Of a DNA stretch of 64,000 nt, positions 43,514-52,095 are shown one piece after another. The notes beneath the pieces were generated by a model. That model had not been told where the DNA came from. It saw nothing but the letters and a program-made list of their open reading frames with translations, and did not search any database. The translations under genes were made by a program, and so were the position numbers. The DNA is from Skermanella aerolata KACC 11604 (lineage in GTDB: Bacteria; Pseudomonadota; Alphaproteobacteria; Azospirillales; Azospirillaceae). Within the stretch, counting starts at the first letter, position 1; each line of letters opens with the position of its first letter. The stretch is taken from the NCBI RefSeq assembly GCF_000936425.1, contig NZ_AVFK01000002.1, positions 372,001-436,000 on the forward strand, written 5' to 3'.

Positions 43514-44446
43514 TCAACCCTTGGATGAGACCGGCCGGTAGGGATGGTGCTCGATCCAGTGGTTCGCGATATCGATCCTGCGGCAGACCCAGACGCTGTT
43601 ATGGCTCTGGATGTAGTCGAGGAAGCGGGCCAGGGCGGCGGCGCGGCCGGGACGCCCGACCAGCCGGCAGTGCAGTCCGATCGACATCATCTTCGGCTTC
43701 GAGGCCCCTTCGGCGTAGAGGACGTCGAAGCTGTCCTTCAGGTAGCTGAAGAACTGGTCGCCGGAGTTGAAGCCCTGCGCCGTGGCGAAGCGCATGTCGT
43801 TGGCGTCCAGCGTATAGGGCACGATGAGCTGCGGCCTGCCGTGGCTGTCGTCCCAATAGGGCAGCTCATCCGCGTAGCTGTCGGCGTCATAGACAAAGCC
43901 CCCTTCCTCCGCCACCAGCCGCCGGGTATTGGGGCTGCACCGGCCCAGATACCAGCCAAGCGGACGGCTGCCGGTAAGCTCGGTCTGGACCTGGATGGCG
44001 CGGAGCATGTGGTCGCGCTCTTCCTCCTCGCTCATGTACTGGTAGTCGATCCAGCGCCAGCCATGGGTAGCGATCTCGTGCCCCGCCTCCATCATGGCGG
44101 CAACGGCGTCCGGGTTGCGCTGCATCGCCATCGCAACGCCGAAGACCGTCAGCGGCAGCTTCCGTTCCCCAAACATCCGCATCAGCCGCCAGAACCCGGC
44201 GCGGCTGCCGTATTCGTAGATCGACTCCATGTTGACATGGCGCACGCCCTTGAGCGCCTGTGCCCCGACGATCTCCGACAGGAACGCTTCGGAAGCGGCA
44301 TCGCCATGAAGAACGCAGTTCTCGCCGCCTTCCTCATAGTTCATCACGAACTGGACGGCGATCCTGGCCCCGCCGGGCCACTTGGCGTCGGGCGGGTTGG
44401 CGCCGTAGCCGACCATGTCGCGCGGGTAGTTCTGTTCTATGGACAT
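43514..44446 (-). CDS. puuE: PuuE-type allantoinase / polysaccharide deacetylase-like
   Basis: A 310-residue cytoplasmic member of the NodB/polysaccharide-deacetylase fold, of the PuuE branch that hydrolyses allantoin to allantoate. It begins with the PuuE-typical NYPRDMVGYGANPPDAKWPGG and has NYEEGGE, HEIATHGWRWIDYQ and GWYLGRCSPNTRRL. The true deacetylase metal site is altered as in PuuE. A GGGAGG site precedes the ATG. No uric-acid-degradation neighbours are present, so the role is inferred from family likeness. A MITE-like repeat lies 270 bases upstream. Confidence 0.85.
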   Translation of the reverse strand: MSIEQNYPRDMVGYGANPPDAKWPGGARIAVQFVMNYEEGGENCVLHGDAASEAFLSEIVGAQALKGVRHVNMESIYEYGSRAGFWRLMRMFGERKLPLTVFGVAMAMQRNPDAVAAMMEAGHEIATHGWRWIDYQYMSEEEERDHMLRAIQVQTELTGSRPLGWYLGRCSPNTRRLVAEEGGFVYDADSYADELPYWDDSHGRPQLIVPYTLDANDMRFATAQGFNSGDQFFSYLKDSFDVLYAEGASKPKMMSIGLHCRLVGRPGRAAALARFLDYIQSHNSVWVCRRIDIANHWIEHHPYRPVSSKG

Positions 44447-44967
44447 ATCGTTACCTCCCGTCCCTTCTTATCCCCGGTAGGGGTGCCATACAAGCGCACG
44501 GGATGACGGAAGACCTTCCGGAAAAAACCTGTGGATGGTCATCGAATGTCACTGTTTCGGGCTGAACGTCATCATTTTCGGGGAGAGCGTCACTACCGGC
44601 GTCACTGTGATGGGGGCGGCAGTGATGGCAGAGGAGGGCGACCGCGCGCGAACTGTCGGCGGATCGGACCCGCCGGAGCGTTTTTGGTGATTCACGATGT
44701 CAAAGAACCGCTATCTAATACCAACGGCATTAAACATTGACCGGTCTGGAGCATTAGATGTCGGGCTGAAGAGGCCCGACCTACGCCAGCGTGCTTTTGC
44801 CCACGCTTGGTTTTGTAGGTCGGGCCTCTTCAGCCCGACATCTTTGCCGGAACTCACATGTCAATCTTCAATGCGGTTGGTATAGGACGGCTGCGACTTT
44901 TACCAAAAACAAATTAGGAATTCAATCCCTCATATAATCGGGCAGTTACACGGCAACGCCCCTTTCT
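44447..44967. other. Intergenic region with a MITE-like element
   Basis: About 520 bases between the puuE-like gene and the ChaN-like gene, which lie on the same strand. The only structure is the palindromic element at 44718-44883, described separately. A 62-codon frame at 44697 runs through the element and is an artefact of it. Confidence 0.6.
44718..44883. mobile_element. MITE-like palindromic element
   Basis: A 166-bp nearly palindromic element. ATACCAAC at the left end mirrors GTTGGTAT at the right, with further imperfect matches inward (GGCATT / AATGCG, CATTGAC / GTCAATC). In the middle a perfect 27-bp inverted repeat (44758-44784 with 44815-44841) begins ATGTCGGGCTGAAGAGGCCC; each arm is itself palindromic (GTCGGGC-N7-GCCCGAC). 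CCAGCGTG and CACGCTTGG continue the stem to a small loop. Ends fit a TA target duplication (TA-CCAAC ... GTTGG-TA). No transposase, so it would move in trans. Confidence 0.65.
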
Positions 44968-46170
44968 TCATAAACCAGGGAACTTCGCCACGACCTCTCG
45001 CGTCGCACCCTCCCGCCGCACGCTCAGCGGCAGCCATGTACCCGGCGCCTGCCGGCTGACGATTTCGACCAGTTTGCCGACTTCGCTGGTCGGCGTCCCG
45101 GCTGCCGCCAGGATGATGTCGCCGGTCTGCAAGCCTGCGGCCGACGCTACGCTATCGTTGGCGACGGACTCGATCCGGATGCCGCCTTCCTGCGGGGCGA
45201 GGCTGACGCCGAGGCGGGGACGCCATGAAGGTTCTTCGGTTTCCGGGTCGGCGGAGACGCCGAAGACGGCGTCGGCCAGGGCCGGTGTCAGGTCGGCGCA
45301 GGGGCGGTTGGCGGCCCAGGGGAGAAGGACAACGTTGTCCTGGAGGCCGAGGGCGTTCAGCTGGTGGGGGACGCCGTGGCGGTTTTCCAGGTGGCCGCCG
45401 CCGATGATGCCTACCGCGAGGGATCCCGCCTTTCTGTGGGCGGCGGCCAGACCTTCGGCGAAGGCGCGGTCCCATAGGACCTGCACGTCGCGGAAGCGCT
45501 GGAAGGCGGGATCTTCCTTCACCTCGGCGGTGGCGCCGCCGGGACGGCCGTGGGCGGCGTAGATGTCGGCGAGGAAGTCGGTGTAAGCCTCCGATGCGGC
45601 GGCGGGGTCGCCGATGCCTTCGCGCTGGTCGGCAGGGACCTGTGTCCAGCCTTCCTTGCCGACGCGACTGGTCAGGGCGCGCTCGACATTGAGGGCCGTG
45701 ACCGGAATGCGGTTCATCCGGGCGAAATGGAGGATCGGCATGTAGAGCTGGCTGTCATAGCCCCAGACGGTTCGCCAGTCGGTTTCTTCCAGGAACTGCC
45801 GTTCGGTCGTCTCGCCGGCAATCCAGCGGTCGAGGGCCGGCTGGACCCGGCGCGGGAACATCTCCATGCCGATGACGAGATCGGGGCGGTAGGCATGCAG
45901 TCCCGCCAGGGTTTGAAGCTGCCAGCGGTGCTGCTCGGCGCTGTCGTGGCGTTCGCCCAGCATGACGACGGCCGACCCGGCGGCCCGCTGGAGGAGTTGA
46001 GGCCCGGGAACCGTTCCTTTGGACGGTTCGACCCAGCCGGCCTGGGGAACGCAGGTGGCGGAGGAAGCGGGCGGTGGCTCTGCTGCCTGCGCCCATGTCA
46101 TCGGCGCGAAGCCGGCCAGCAATGTGGCGGCGGTGGCTGCTACAGCGATCGATCCTCGCACCGGCACCAT
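44968..46170 (-). CDS. ChaN/Cofac_haem_bdg protein with C-terminal PDZ domain
   Basis: A 400-residue secreted protein. A signal peptide (to about residue 28, ending AQAAEPP) is followed by a ChaN-like domain: VVMLGERHDSAEQHRWQL (near 67), VIGMEMFPRRVQPALDRWI (near 99) and GIIGGGHLENRHGVPHQL. ChaN binds haem and belongs to iron-regulated outer-membrane-associated lipoproteins. From about residue 310 a PDZ-like module follows (LGVSLAPQEGGIRIESVAND then AGLQTGDIILAAAG). Fusion of the two suggests that the protein docks to a peptide tail. Ribosome site GGAAAA. No iron-uptake genes nearby. Confidence 0.85.
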   Translation of the reverse strand: MVPVRGSIAVAATAATLLAGFAPMTWAQAAEPPPASSATCVPQAGWVEPSKGTVPGPQLLQRAAGSAVVMLGERHDSAEQHRWQLQTLAGLHAYRPDLVIGMEMFPRRVQPALDRWIAGETTERQFLEETDWRTVWGYDSQLYMPILHFARMNRIPVTALNVERALTSRVGKEGWTQVPADQREGIGDPAAASEAYTDFLADIYAAHGRPGGATAEVKEDPAFQRFRDVQVLWDRAFAEGLAAAHRKAGSLAVGIIGGGHLENRHGVPHQLNALGLQDNVVLLPWAANRPCADLTPALADAVFGVSADPETEEPSWRPRLGVSLAPQEGGIRIESVANDSVASAAGLQTGDIILAAAGTPTSEVGKLVEIVSRQAPGTWLPLSVRREGATREVVAKFPGL

Positions 46171-46254
46171 CCTATTTTCCGTTCAGGCTACCCTGACATG
46201 TAGTGTGGGGCGCGGTCACGGCCATACCGGTAAGGATGGCTCATCGCGTGGGGC

Positions 46255-46842
46255 TCATGGCCTGGATAGGGGAATGGGATCGACCAACTCGGTCGGCAGG
46301 TCGAACTGCTGCCAGACCTCGATGCCGTCACGGTACCAGTAGATCCGGGTATAGCCCCAGGACAGCGCCCGCTTGGCGGCGTTCCAAGACATCCAGCAAT
46401 CCGTGACGCAGTAGAAGAGCAGGGGAGTGCCGGGGTTGCCATCCGTCAGGCGTTCCAGGTTGGCGCGGAAGTAGCTCTCGATTTCCGGCTTGAGAATGCC
46501 TTCGCCGGTTTCGGGCAGCCATGTGCTGCCCTTGATGGCGACATGCGGCTTGGCGACCAGCCACTTGCCTTCCAGGCCGGCCGATTCGCCGCGCGGCACC
46601 TTCATGACGTCGATGAACAGGACGGTGCCGGTGCGATACAGGGCTTCCGCTTGTTCGAGCGTGACGGTCGTGGCGCCCGGCACTTCGGCGGGGACGGGGG
46701 CACGGTAACGGTCCAGGCGGTACCCGTCAGGGACAGGCACGTCCGAGCCTGGGCGGGTGTCGGGGGAAGCCGGAGCCGCAACTGCCGGCAGGATCGTGAT
46801 AAGGAGCGCCAGTGCAGGCAGCCAGCAACGTTTCCGCGTCAT
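46255..46842 (-). CDS. PQQ-dependent catabolism-associated CXXCW-type protein
   Basis: A 195-residue periplasmic rhodanese-like protein. The signal peptide MTRKRCWLPALALLITILPA is followed by a rhodanese fold in which the active loop reads FYCVTDCWMSWNAAKRALSW; the family is named for its CXXCW motif and occurs beside PQQ-linked alcohol or sugar oxidation genes. GYTRIYWYRDGIEVWQQ closes the domain. The internal ATG at 46842 is chosen because it starts the signal peptide; an ATG 21 codons earlier would spoil it. Divergent from an orphan ABC ATPase gene. The window's own PQQ dehydrogenase lies 42 kb away. Confidence 0.82.
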   Translation of the reverse strand: MTRKRCWLPALALLITILPAVAAPASPDTRPGSDVPVPDGYRLDRYRAPVPAEVPGATTVTLEQAEALYRTGTVLFIDVMKVPRGESAGLEGKWLVAKPHVAIKGSTWLPETGEGILKPEIESYFRANLERLTDGNPGTPLLFYCVTDCWMSWNAAKRALSWGYTRIYWYRDGIEVWQQFDLPTELVDPIPLSRP

Positions 46843-46954
46843 CGTGCGAGCCAAGCACGAAGGCGGCGGCGGGGGCCAGTGCATCGATAGTGGCATAGGC
46901 GTCACGGAGCTTAACGGCTATGCTGCCGCCTTGGCGTCTGATGGTAGTCCACGC

Positions 46955-47794
46955 ATGACAGCTTATTCCTCCCGACACGTCTCTCCGCATGTCGCCCAGC
47001 CTGTCGCCCAGTCTGCCGATGAAACGGCGGACCGGTCTGCGGGGCCGGGCCTATCGATCGAGATCGACAGCAAGCGGTATCCCCCGGTCGGCGATGCTCC
47101 GGCCCATGTGGCGATCCAGGGCTTGCGCCTGACGGCACGGCGCGGGGAGTTCGTGGCCCTGGTCGGGCCGTCCGGGTGCGGCAAGACCACCACCCTTAAC
47201 ATCGCCGCAGGGCTGGACAAGGATTTCGAAGGCCGCATCGGCCTGCCCACGGCGCCGGGCCGCAGCCGTCCCGTCCTTGGCTACATGTTCCAGAACCCCC
47301 GCCTGCTGCCGTGGCGCACGGTCTATCAGAACCTGGCGCTGGTCCTGGACGGCGGCGCCGACGACGACGAGCGGATCGCCGCGCTGCTGGAGGCGGTCGG
47401 ACTGACCGCCGTCCGCGACCAGTATCCCAGCCGCCTGTCGGTCGGCATGGCGCGCCGCGCGGCGCTGGCCCGCGCTTTCGTCGTTCAGCCGGACCTGCTG
47501 CTGATGGACGAGCCGTTCGTGTCGCTGGACGAGTTGACGGCACAGCGGCTGCGGGCGCTTATGCTGGATGTCTGGCACGCGCGGCCGACGACCGTGCTGT
47601 TCGTCACCCATAACCTGCGGGAGGCAATCCAGCTTGCCGACCGGCTGGTGCTGCTCTCCGCCGCGCCGACCCGCGTCCTCGCCGACCTGCCGATCGATCT
47701 TCCCCGATCGCTGCGGAACGACGAAGCCGCCGTCGAGGCCTTCCGTGCGGAACTTCTAAGCAGGGCGGGGCCGGCTTTCCGGCTGCTGGGCTAG
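46955..47794 (+). CDS. ABC transporter ATP-binding protein, nitrate/taurine type, orphan
   Basis: A 279-residue ATPase with highest likeness to NrtD/SsuB/TauB. Walker A GPSGCGKTT (near 74), Q-loop MFQNPRLLPW, Walker B LLLMDEPFVSLDE and the H-loop FVTHNLREAI are normal. The signature motif reads RLSVGMARRAALARAF, with VGM in place of the usual GGQ, a change seen in some specialised groups. The first 40 residues are a lineage-specific extension. No permease or binding protein is adjacent. ATG at 46955 gives a normal start. It is divergent from the CXXCW gene. Confidence 0.85.
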   Translation: MTAYSSRHVSPHVAQPVAQSADETADRSAGPGLSIEIDSKRYPPVGDAPAHVAIQGLRLTARRGEFVALVGPSGCGKTTTLNIAAGLDKDFEGRIGLPTAPGRSRPVLGYMFQNPRLLPWRTVYQNLALVLDGGADDDERIAALLEAVGLTAVRDQYPSRLSVGMARRAALARAFVVQPDLLLMDEPFVSLDELTAQRLRALMLDVWHARPTTVLFVTHNLREAIQLADRLVLLSAAPTRVLADLPIDLPRSLRNDEAAVEAFRAELLSRAGPAFRLLG

Positions 47795-47861
47795 AACTTA
47801 CCGGCTGAAGCTGGCAGGCCGAACTTGGCAGCAGTCCCGGCGATGGAGTAATGTCGGCGGC

Positions 47862-48614
47862 ATGTCCGACACGCCCGTTCCCGAGAGAAAAACCGTCATC
47901 CTGACCGGCGCCAGCCGGGGGATCGGCCACGCCACCGTCCAGCGCTTCAGCCAGGAGGGCTGGCGCGTGATCACCTGCTCCCGGGAGGAGATTCCGGAGG
48001 ACTGCAAGGCCGATCCAAACTGGACGCACCATATCGCCGCCGATCTGGGCGATCCCGACAGCCGGTCGGAATTTGTGCGGGAGGCCAACAAGGTGCTGGC
48101 TGGCGGGCCGCTGCACTCTCTGGTCAACAATGCCGGCGTGTCGCCGAAGACGCCGATCAAGGAGAGGCTGGGTTGCCTTAACGGCGATCTCAACGCGTGG
48201 CGCGCGGTGTTCGAACTCAACTTCTTCGCGCCGCTGGTCTTGGCGCGCGGGTTCGCCGCGTCGCTGGCCAAGGGAAAGGGCGCGATCGTCAACATCACGT
48301 CCATCGCCGGACACGCCGTCCACCCCTTCGCCGGTTCGGCCTACAGCACGTCCAAGGCGGCGCTTTCCGGGCTTACCCGCGAAATGGCGGTCGAGTTCGC
48401 CGATCTCGGCGTCCGCGTGAACGCCATCGCTCCGGGGGAGATCGAGACGGCCATGCTGTCGCCCGAAACCGACATCCTGATCCCGCGCATCCCGCTGCAC
48501 CGGCTGGGCCAGCCCTCCGACGTCGCTTCGGCGATCTTCTATCTCAGTTCGGCGGATTCGAACTATGTGACGGGGACCGAGATCTTCGTCACCGGCGGAC
48601 AGCATCTCTATTAG
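47862..48614 (+). CDS. Short-chain dehydrogenase/reductase
   Basis: A 250-residue classical SDR, NAD(P)-dependent. The nucleotide-binding loop is ILTGASRGIGHATVQRF (residues 13-29); NNAG lies in LVNNAGVSP; the catalytic Ser, Tyr and Lys are in NITSIAGHAV, AYSTSKAALSG; and the C-terminal end is FVTGGQHLY. An insertion around CLNGDLNAW is unusual for length but still fits. The substrate cannot be named. It follows the ABC ATPase gene by 67 bases on the same strand and converges with the GFA gene. Confidence 0.9.
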   Translation: MSDTPVPERKTVILTGASRGIGHATVQRFSQEGWRVITCSREEIPEDCKADPNWTHHIAADLGDPDSRSEFVREANKVLAGGPLHSLVNNAGVSPKTPIKERLGCLNGDLNAWRAVFELNFFAPLVLARGFAASLAKGKGAIVNITSIAGHAVHPFAGSAYSTSKAALSGLTREMAVEFADLGVRVNAIAPGEIETAMLSPETDILIPRIPLHRLGQPSDVASAIFYLSSADSNYVTGTEIFVTGGQHLY

Positions 48615-48654
48615 AGCAGTCGGTGGACCGGTTACTGATCGGGCTGAAGGTTTT

Positions 48655-49086
48655 CTATCCGGGCGGTTCTTCCGCATGGATTTCAGCACCTTCCGGGATC
48701 AGGATCCCCTGGAGCTTTCGGGATGCCCAGATGTGCTTGGCTTGGGATAGGTCTGGCGGGATGTCGAGCGAGCCGCCCTTGATGCTGACCGTCGGATCGC
48801 GATCGGGATCGCCGTGCCATAGGCGTGTTCCGCATCGCGGGCAGAATGCACAGTCGAGGGTGCCTGCGACGGAGGCATGCCTGGTCCATATCCGGGGCGT
48901 GCCGGACAAGCGTACCAGATCCGAGCTTTTGACCATCACCGAGATGCCGAAGGCGGAGGACGATTGCTTCCGGCATTCCCGGCAGTGGCAGACATAGAGA
49001 TCGACGAGTGCTCCAACGACCCTGTAGCGGATCAAGCCGCATTGGCATCCGCCTTCCATAAAGGTTTCGGTCGGTTGCTTCGTCAT
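48655..49086 (-). CDS. GFA-family (glutathione-dependent formaldehyde-activating-like) protein
   Basis: A 143-residue protein of the Gfa/CENP-V fold, a zinc-binding mostly beta domain. Three cysteine groups bind metal: GGCQCGLIRY, VCHCRECRKQSSSAFG and FCPRCGTRLWHGD, exactly placed for a two-zinc Gfa domain. Members act in glutathione-linked chemistry or are of unknown role, and the name does not prove formaldehyde metabolism. AGGAT just before ATG. It converges with the SDR gene at a 40-base gap. Confidence 0.88.
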   Translation of the reverse strand: MTKQPTETFMEGGCQCGLIRYRVVGALVDLYVCHCRECRKQSSSAFGISVMVKSSDLVRLSGTPRIWTRHASVAGTLDCAFCPRCGTRLWHGDPDRDPTVSIKGGSLDIPPDLSQAKHIWASRKLQGILIPEGAEIHAEEPPG

Positions 49087-49266
49087 ATCCTGCTGACCCC
49101 GCTGTCCAGGACGAAACGCTTCAGGTTATCGATTCCCGGATGCTCTTTTCGGTTCGCCATACTAACCGAACCATCGCCGCATTAACCACTTATCGCGCTC
49201 CTCGAGGCTTTGACATCGCGATGTTCAGCTCGACATGATGCTTGCTTAACAAAAGTGTCATGAGGG

Positions 49267-49980
49267 ATGGACGGAGTGGTAGCGGTCGCCGGGAGCAGAG
49301 TGGAAGCGGAGGGGCGAAGCCCAGCCCGAAGCGGATCAAGTCTGAAGTGGTTGATGGCCGCTTTGTTATGCTCCCTGAGCGTTGTCGTACTGTCTGTGAT
49401 TCAGACAAGTTTCACTTACGAAGAGCTGTTCAACGATCCGGCCGACATCATCGGCTTTCATCCCTTTCTCGGTCTGGTTTCCATGCTGGGGCTGTTCGGG
49501 TGGGCGGCCGCTGCCGGGGTGTGCTTTCTCAGCTATGCCGTGATTCGGGAGAACAGTTCGCCCTATCTCCGGCGCTTCTTCCTCGCTGCGGGGATGTTAA
49601 CCCTGTTCCTGATGGCGGATGACGCCTTCATGCTGCATGAACAGGTATTGCCGAAAGGCTTCGGCATCCGGGAGCGCTATATCAAGCTGGCCTACCTGGC
49701 GGCGGCAGGCGCCTTCGGCCTTGTATTCATCAAGCAGTTGATCGGCAACAGCCCGATGATCCTGATCGCCTCGGGCTTGTTCTTCGCCGCCAGCTTCACC
49801 TTCGACAATCCGGTGGTGCTGAACTTGCTCGGCTCCTTCGAAAGCGGCTTCGTGCTTTACGTGATCGAGGACGGATGCAAATTCACGGGCATCCTGCTCT
49901 GGCTGACATGGCTGTTCCGCACCAGCCTCCAGACCATCCAGGCGCGGCCCGGCCACAGGGGCGAAGCCAGGGGCCTTTAG
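49267..49980 (+). CDS. Unknown multi-pass membrane protein
   Basis: A 237-residue protein with about six predicted membrane helices (near 28-46, 66-90, 103-120, 141-160, 163-185 and 196-220). Conserved-looking polar residues sit in or near helices: FLMADDAFMLHEQVLPKGFG (Asp-Asp and His-Glu) and VIEDGCKFTGILLW (Glu-Asp, Lys). These hint at a metal or proton site rather than a simple anchor. I do not recognise a family. Start is uncertain: ATG 49267 is crowded by GAGGG, and a GTG at 49276 is an option. No neighbours suggest a role. Confidence 0.65.
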   Translation: MDGVVAVAGSRVEAEGRSPARSGSSLKWLMAALLCSLSVVVLSVIQTSFTYEELFNDPADIIGFHPFLGLVSMLGLFGWAAAAGVCFLSYAVIRENSSPYLRRFFLAAGMLTLFLMADDAFMLHEQVLPKGFGIRERYIKLAYLAAAGAFGLVFIKQLIGNSPMILIASGLFFAASFTFDNPVVLNLLGSFESGFVLYVIEDGCKFTGILLWLTWLFRTSLQTIQARPGHRGEARGL

Positions 49981-50025
49981 GGCAGGAGCCATTTCGGAAG
50001 AACCTTGTGCGCCGTGCCGATGCCG

Positions 50026-50865
50026 TCAGTGGGCCAGCAGCACCGGCACGTTCGACATCGCCAGGATATGGCTGGTGGCGCCGCCGAAGATCATCTGGCG
50101 GAGCCGGCTCTGCGTGTAGGCGCCCTTGATCAGCAGATCGACCTCCAGCGCTTTCGCGTGCTCCAGGATCGTCTCGCCGACGCCCCGGTTCTGCGGCACG
50201 TGCATGGCCTGGGCTGGAACGCCCGATCTGGTCAGATAGCGGGCCGCTTCCTCGGCCGACGGACCTGCCACCATGCCGCCTTCGACGGACAGGATGAAGA
50301 CCCGTTCGGCCCGTTCCAGGAAGGGCCGGGCGAAGGCGACGGTCCGTGCGGTTTCCGTGCTGGCGTTCCAGGCTATCATAATGGAGTCGCCGATTCTCTG
50401 CGGCGCCGTCGGCGGCGCTACGAGGACGGGCCTGCCGCCGTCGAACAGGGCCGCTTCCAGCGTGCTCATGCGGGGCGGCGTCGCTCCCCGTGACGGTTGG
50501 CCCAGTACCGTCAAGTCGAACAGACGGGCGTGCTGGCCGATAAAGTCGTCGCCGGGCGGGGCTTCGATCCGGAATGTCGCCCAGGGCTGGCCGGTGCCGG
50601 CGCCGCCGTCCAGCGGAACGTCGTGGCGGTTGAGGAAACGTTCGAACTCCGTCCGGCTGCGCTGGATGCTGTCCCAGTCCTCCTTGCGGAAGTCCTCGAC
50701 GACGTATGGCGCCCCCATGCCGGTCGCAGCGATGATCCCGGCGAAGTCGGGCCGGACATGCAGGCCTTCCATATGGCTGCCGAAACGCCGCGCCACCAGC
50801 AGGGCCGTTTCCAGCACCGATTCCAGCAATTCGCTTTCTTCGACCGGGATGAGGATGCTTTTCAT
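50026..50865 (-). CDS. Tandem universal stress protein (UspA)
   Basis: A 279-residue protein with two UspA domains in tandem, about residues 1-145 and 150-279. The first begins MKSILIPVEESELLESVLET, typical of Usp repeats; the second begins around SIMIAWNASTETARTVAFAR and has the GAYTQSRLRQMIFGGATSHI end block, with the ATP-type G-x-S motif. Usp proteins act in stress survival, growth arrest and oxygen starvation. ATG at 50865 with GGGGGA 8 bases before is used; the frame upstream is not Usp. Stands alone. Confidence 0.9.
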   Translation of the reverse strand: MKSILIPVEESELLESVLETALLVARRFGSHMEGLHVRPDFAGIIAATGMGAPYVVEDFRKEDWDSIQRSRTEFERFLNRHDVPLDGGAGTGQPWATFRIEAPPGDDFIGQHARLFDLTVLGQPSRGATPPRMSTLEAALFDGGRPVLVAPPTAPQRIGDSIMIAWNASTETARTVAFARPFLERAERVFILSVEGGMVAGPSAEEAARYLTRSGVPAQAMHVPQNRGVGETILEHAKALEVDLLIKGAYTQSRLRQMIFGGATSHILAMSNVPVLLAH

Positions 50866-51156
50866 GGTCCGGTTCCCCCTGATGTTTTCGGATCGGTCGT
50901 CATTTCCCCATCCAATCATCCGACGGGGCGGGCCGGCGCGCAACAGTCTTTGGCGCCGGTGCTCGTGCCGGAAACGGCGCGCCGGGAGCCGGCACTCCGC
51001 AAAGTAAAGACGGGTCTGTATAGTTAACAACCAATAAATGGCTATGTCAAATCGTCACGCGGCAGCTGGTTGAGAGGATCGGCGCAAGACAAAGGGCTGG
51101 ACTGGCCTTAATCTCGGGGCCAACCCGTCTTTCCCACTGTCCAAGCTGGTTTGATC

Positions 51157-51615
51157 ATGAATGACGTCGCTGAATTCCTAGCCTATGCGATCAAGCTGGA
51201 GGAAGATGCCGCAGCGCGGTTTTCCGATCTGGCAGAGTCGATGAAGACCTACGGCAACCGCGAAGTGGCTGAATTTTTCGGCAAGATGGCCCATTTCTCG
51301 CGGCTGCATCTGGCTGAAGCCCGCAAGCGCTCTGGATTCCACACGCTGCCGGACATGAAGCCGGAAGATTACAAGTGGCCGGACGACGAGAGCCCGGAAG
51401 CGACTTCCATGGAAGGCTCCCATTATCTGATGACGGCGGAATATGCGCTCGCCCTGGCTCTTCAGAGCGAGGAGAACGGATATGCCTTCTACCAGAACGT
51501 CGCCGTCACCACCAAGGACGTCGAAATCCGCACCATGGCGGAGGAGTTCGCCGAGGAAGAGGCGGAACATGTCGCCGAGTTGAAGAAGTGGGTCAAGCGC
51601 TACGAAGCGGCGTGA
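51157..51615 (+). CDS. Ferritin-like/rubrerythrin-type protein
   Basis: A 152-residue four-helix-bundle protein with the diiron pattern of rubrerythrin: KLEEDAAARFSDLAE (helix 1), FFGKMAHFSRLHLAEAR (helix 2 with E and H), LALQSEENGYAFYQNV (helix 3) and FAEEEAEHVAELKKW (helix 4, with the E-E-x2-H motif). No rubredoxin domain follows, so it is a minimal rubrerythrin or a ferritin-like oxidase/peroxidase. It would act in peroxide or iron handling. The ATG at 51157 is in the family frame; the ribosome site is weak. A hairpin at 51639-51676 follows. Confidence 0.85.
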   Translation: MNDVAEFLAYAIKLEEDAAARFSDLAESMKTYGNREVAEFFGKMAHFSRLHLAEARKRSGFHTLPDMKPEDYKWPDDESPEATSMEGSHYLMTAEYALALALQSEENGYAFYQNVAVTTKDVEIRTMAEEFAEEEAEHVAELKKWVKRYEAA

Positions 51616-51638
51616 CGCCACGGACGTAGTGCGGGGCT

Positions 51639-51676
51639 CGGCACGAACCGGGGATGGATGTCCCCTGTCCGTGCCG
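51639..51676. terminator. Hairpin between convergent genes
   Basis: CGGCACG (51639-51645) pairs with CGTGCCG (51670-51676), and GGGGA with TCCCC inside. It separates the ferritin-like gene and the 70-residue protein gene. No U-tract. Confidence 0.45.
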
Positions 51677-51690
51677 CGATTCGCCGTAAC

Positions 51691-51903
51691 CTAGGCCTTC
51701 AGGGCGGCGTAATCGTACTCGTACGTCTTCTCGTCCGGCTTGAAGCCCTGGAAAGCGGAAATCACGTCCTCAAGGCTGACGCCTTCGGGGACATTCTGTA
51801 TTTCATAAACAACGGACGATCCGCTTGTCGGACCGACATCGGCGGTACGGTGCGCTTTTGTGATAGCGCCTTCGCCGGCTACCTTGATCATGTACGATGC
51901 CAT
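51691..51903 (-). CDS. Small hypothetical protein (70 aa)
   Basis: A 70-residue protein starting MASYMIKVAGEGAITKAHRT with AGGAG 8 bases before the ATG. The rest has short beta strands and a helix (VSLEDVISAFQGFKPDEKTY). No cysteine pair or membrane helix. I do not recognise it. The good ribosome site and balanced composition support real coding. It converges with the ferritin-like gene and is divergent from the LemA-like gene. Confidence 0.65.
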   Translation of the reverse strand: MASYMIKVAGEGAITKAHRTADVGPTSGSSVVYEIQNVPEGVSLEDVISAFQGFKPDEKTYEYDYAALKA

Positions 51904-52095
51904 ATGCGTGCTCCTGTTTTGATCAATGTCTATACTTGCGATCTGAGGGTCGGGCCATTTTCTGACCTTGTCCTAGGTTAGCAGGTGCCGGGGCGCGGCA
52001 CCGCGCGACAAGTTGCCCGCTGCTCCGACCGTTCACAGACATTTCCCTTTGGAAGCACACGCATGTATGATCGTGCCGCATCGGGAGGTATCGAT

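Noticed and set aside
44697-44885. 62-codon frame through the MITE-like repeat
   Set aside because: It is produced by the palindrome; no protein-like pattern.
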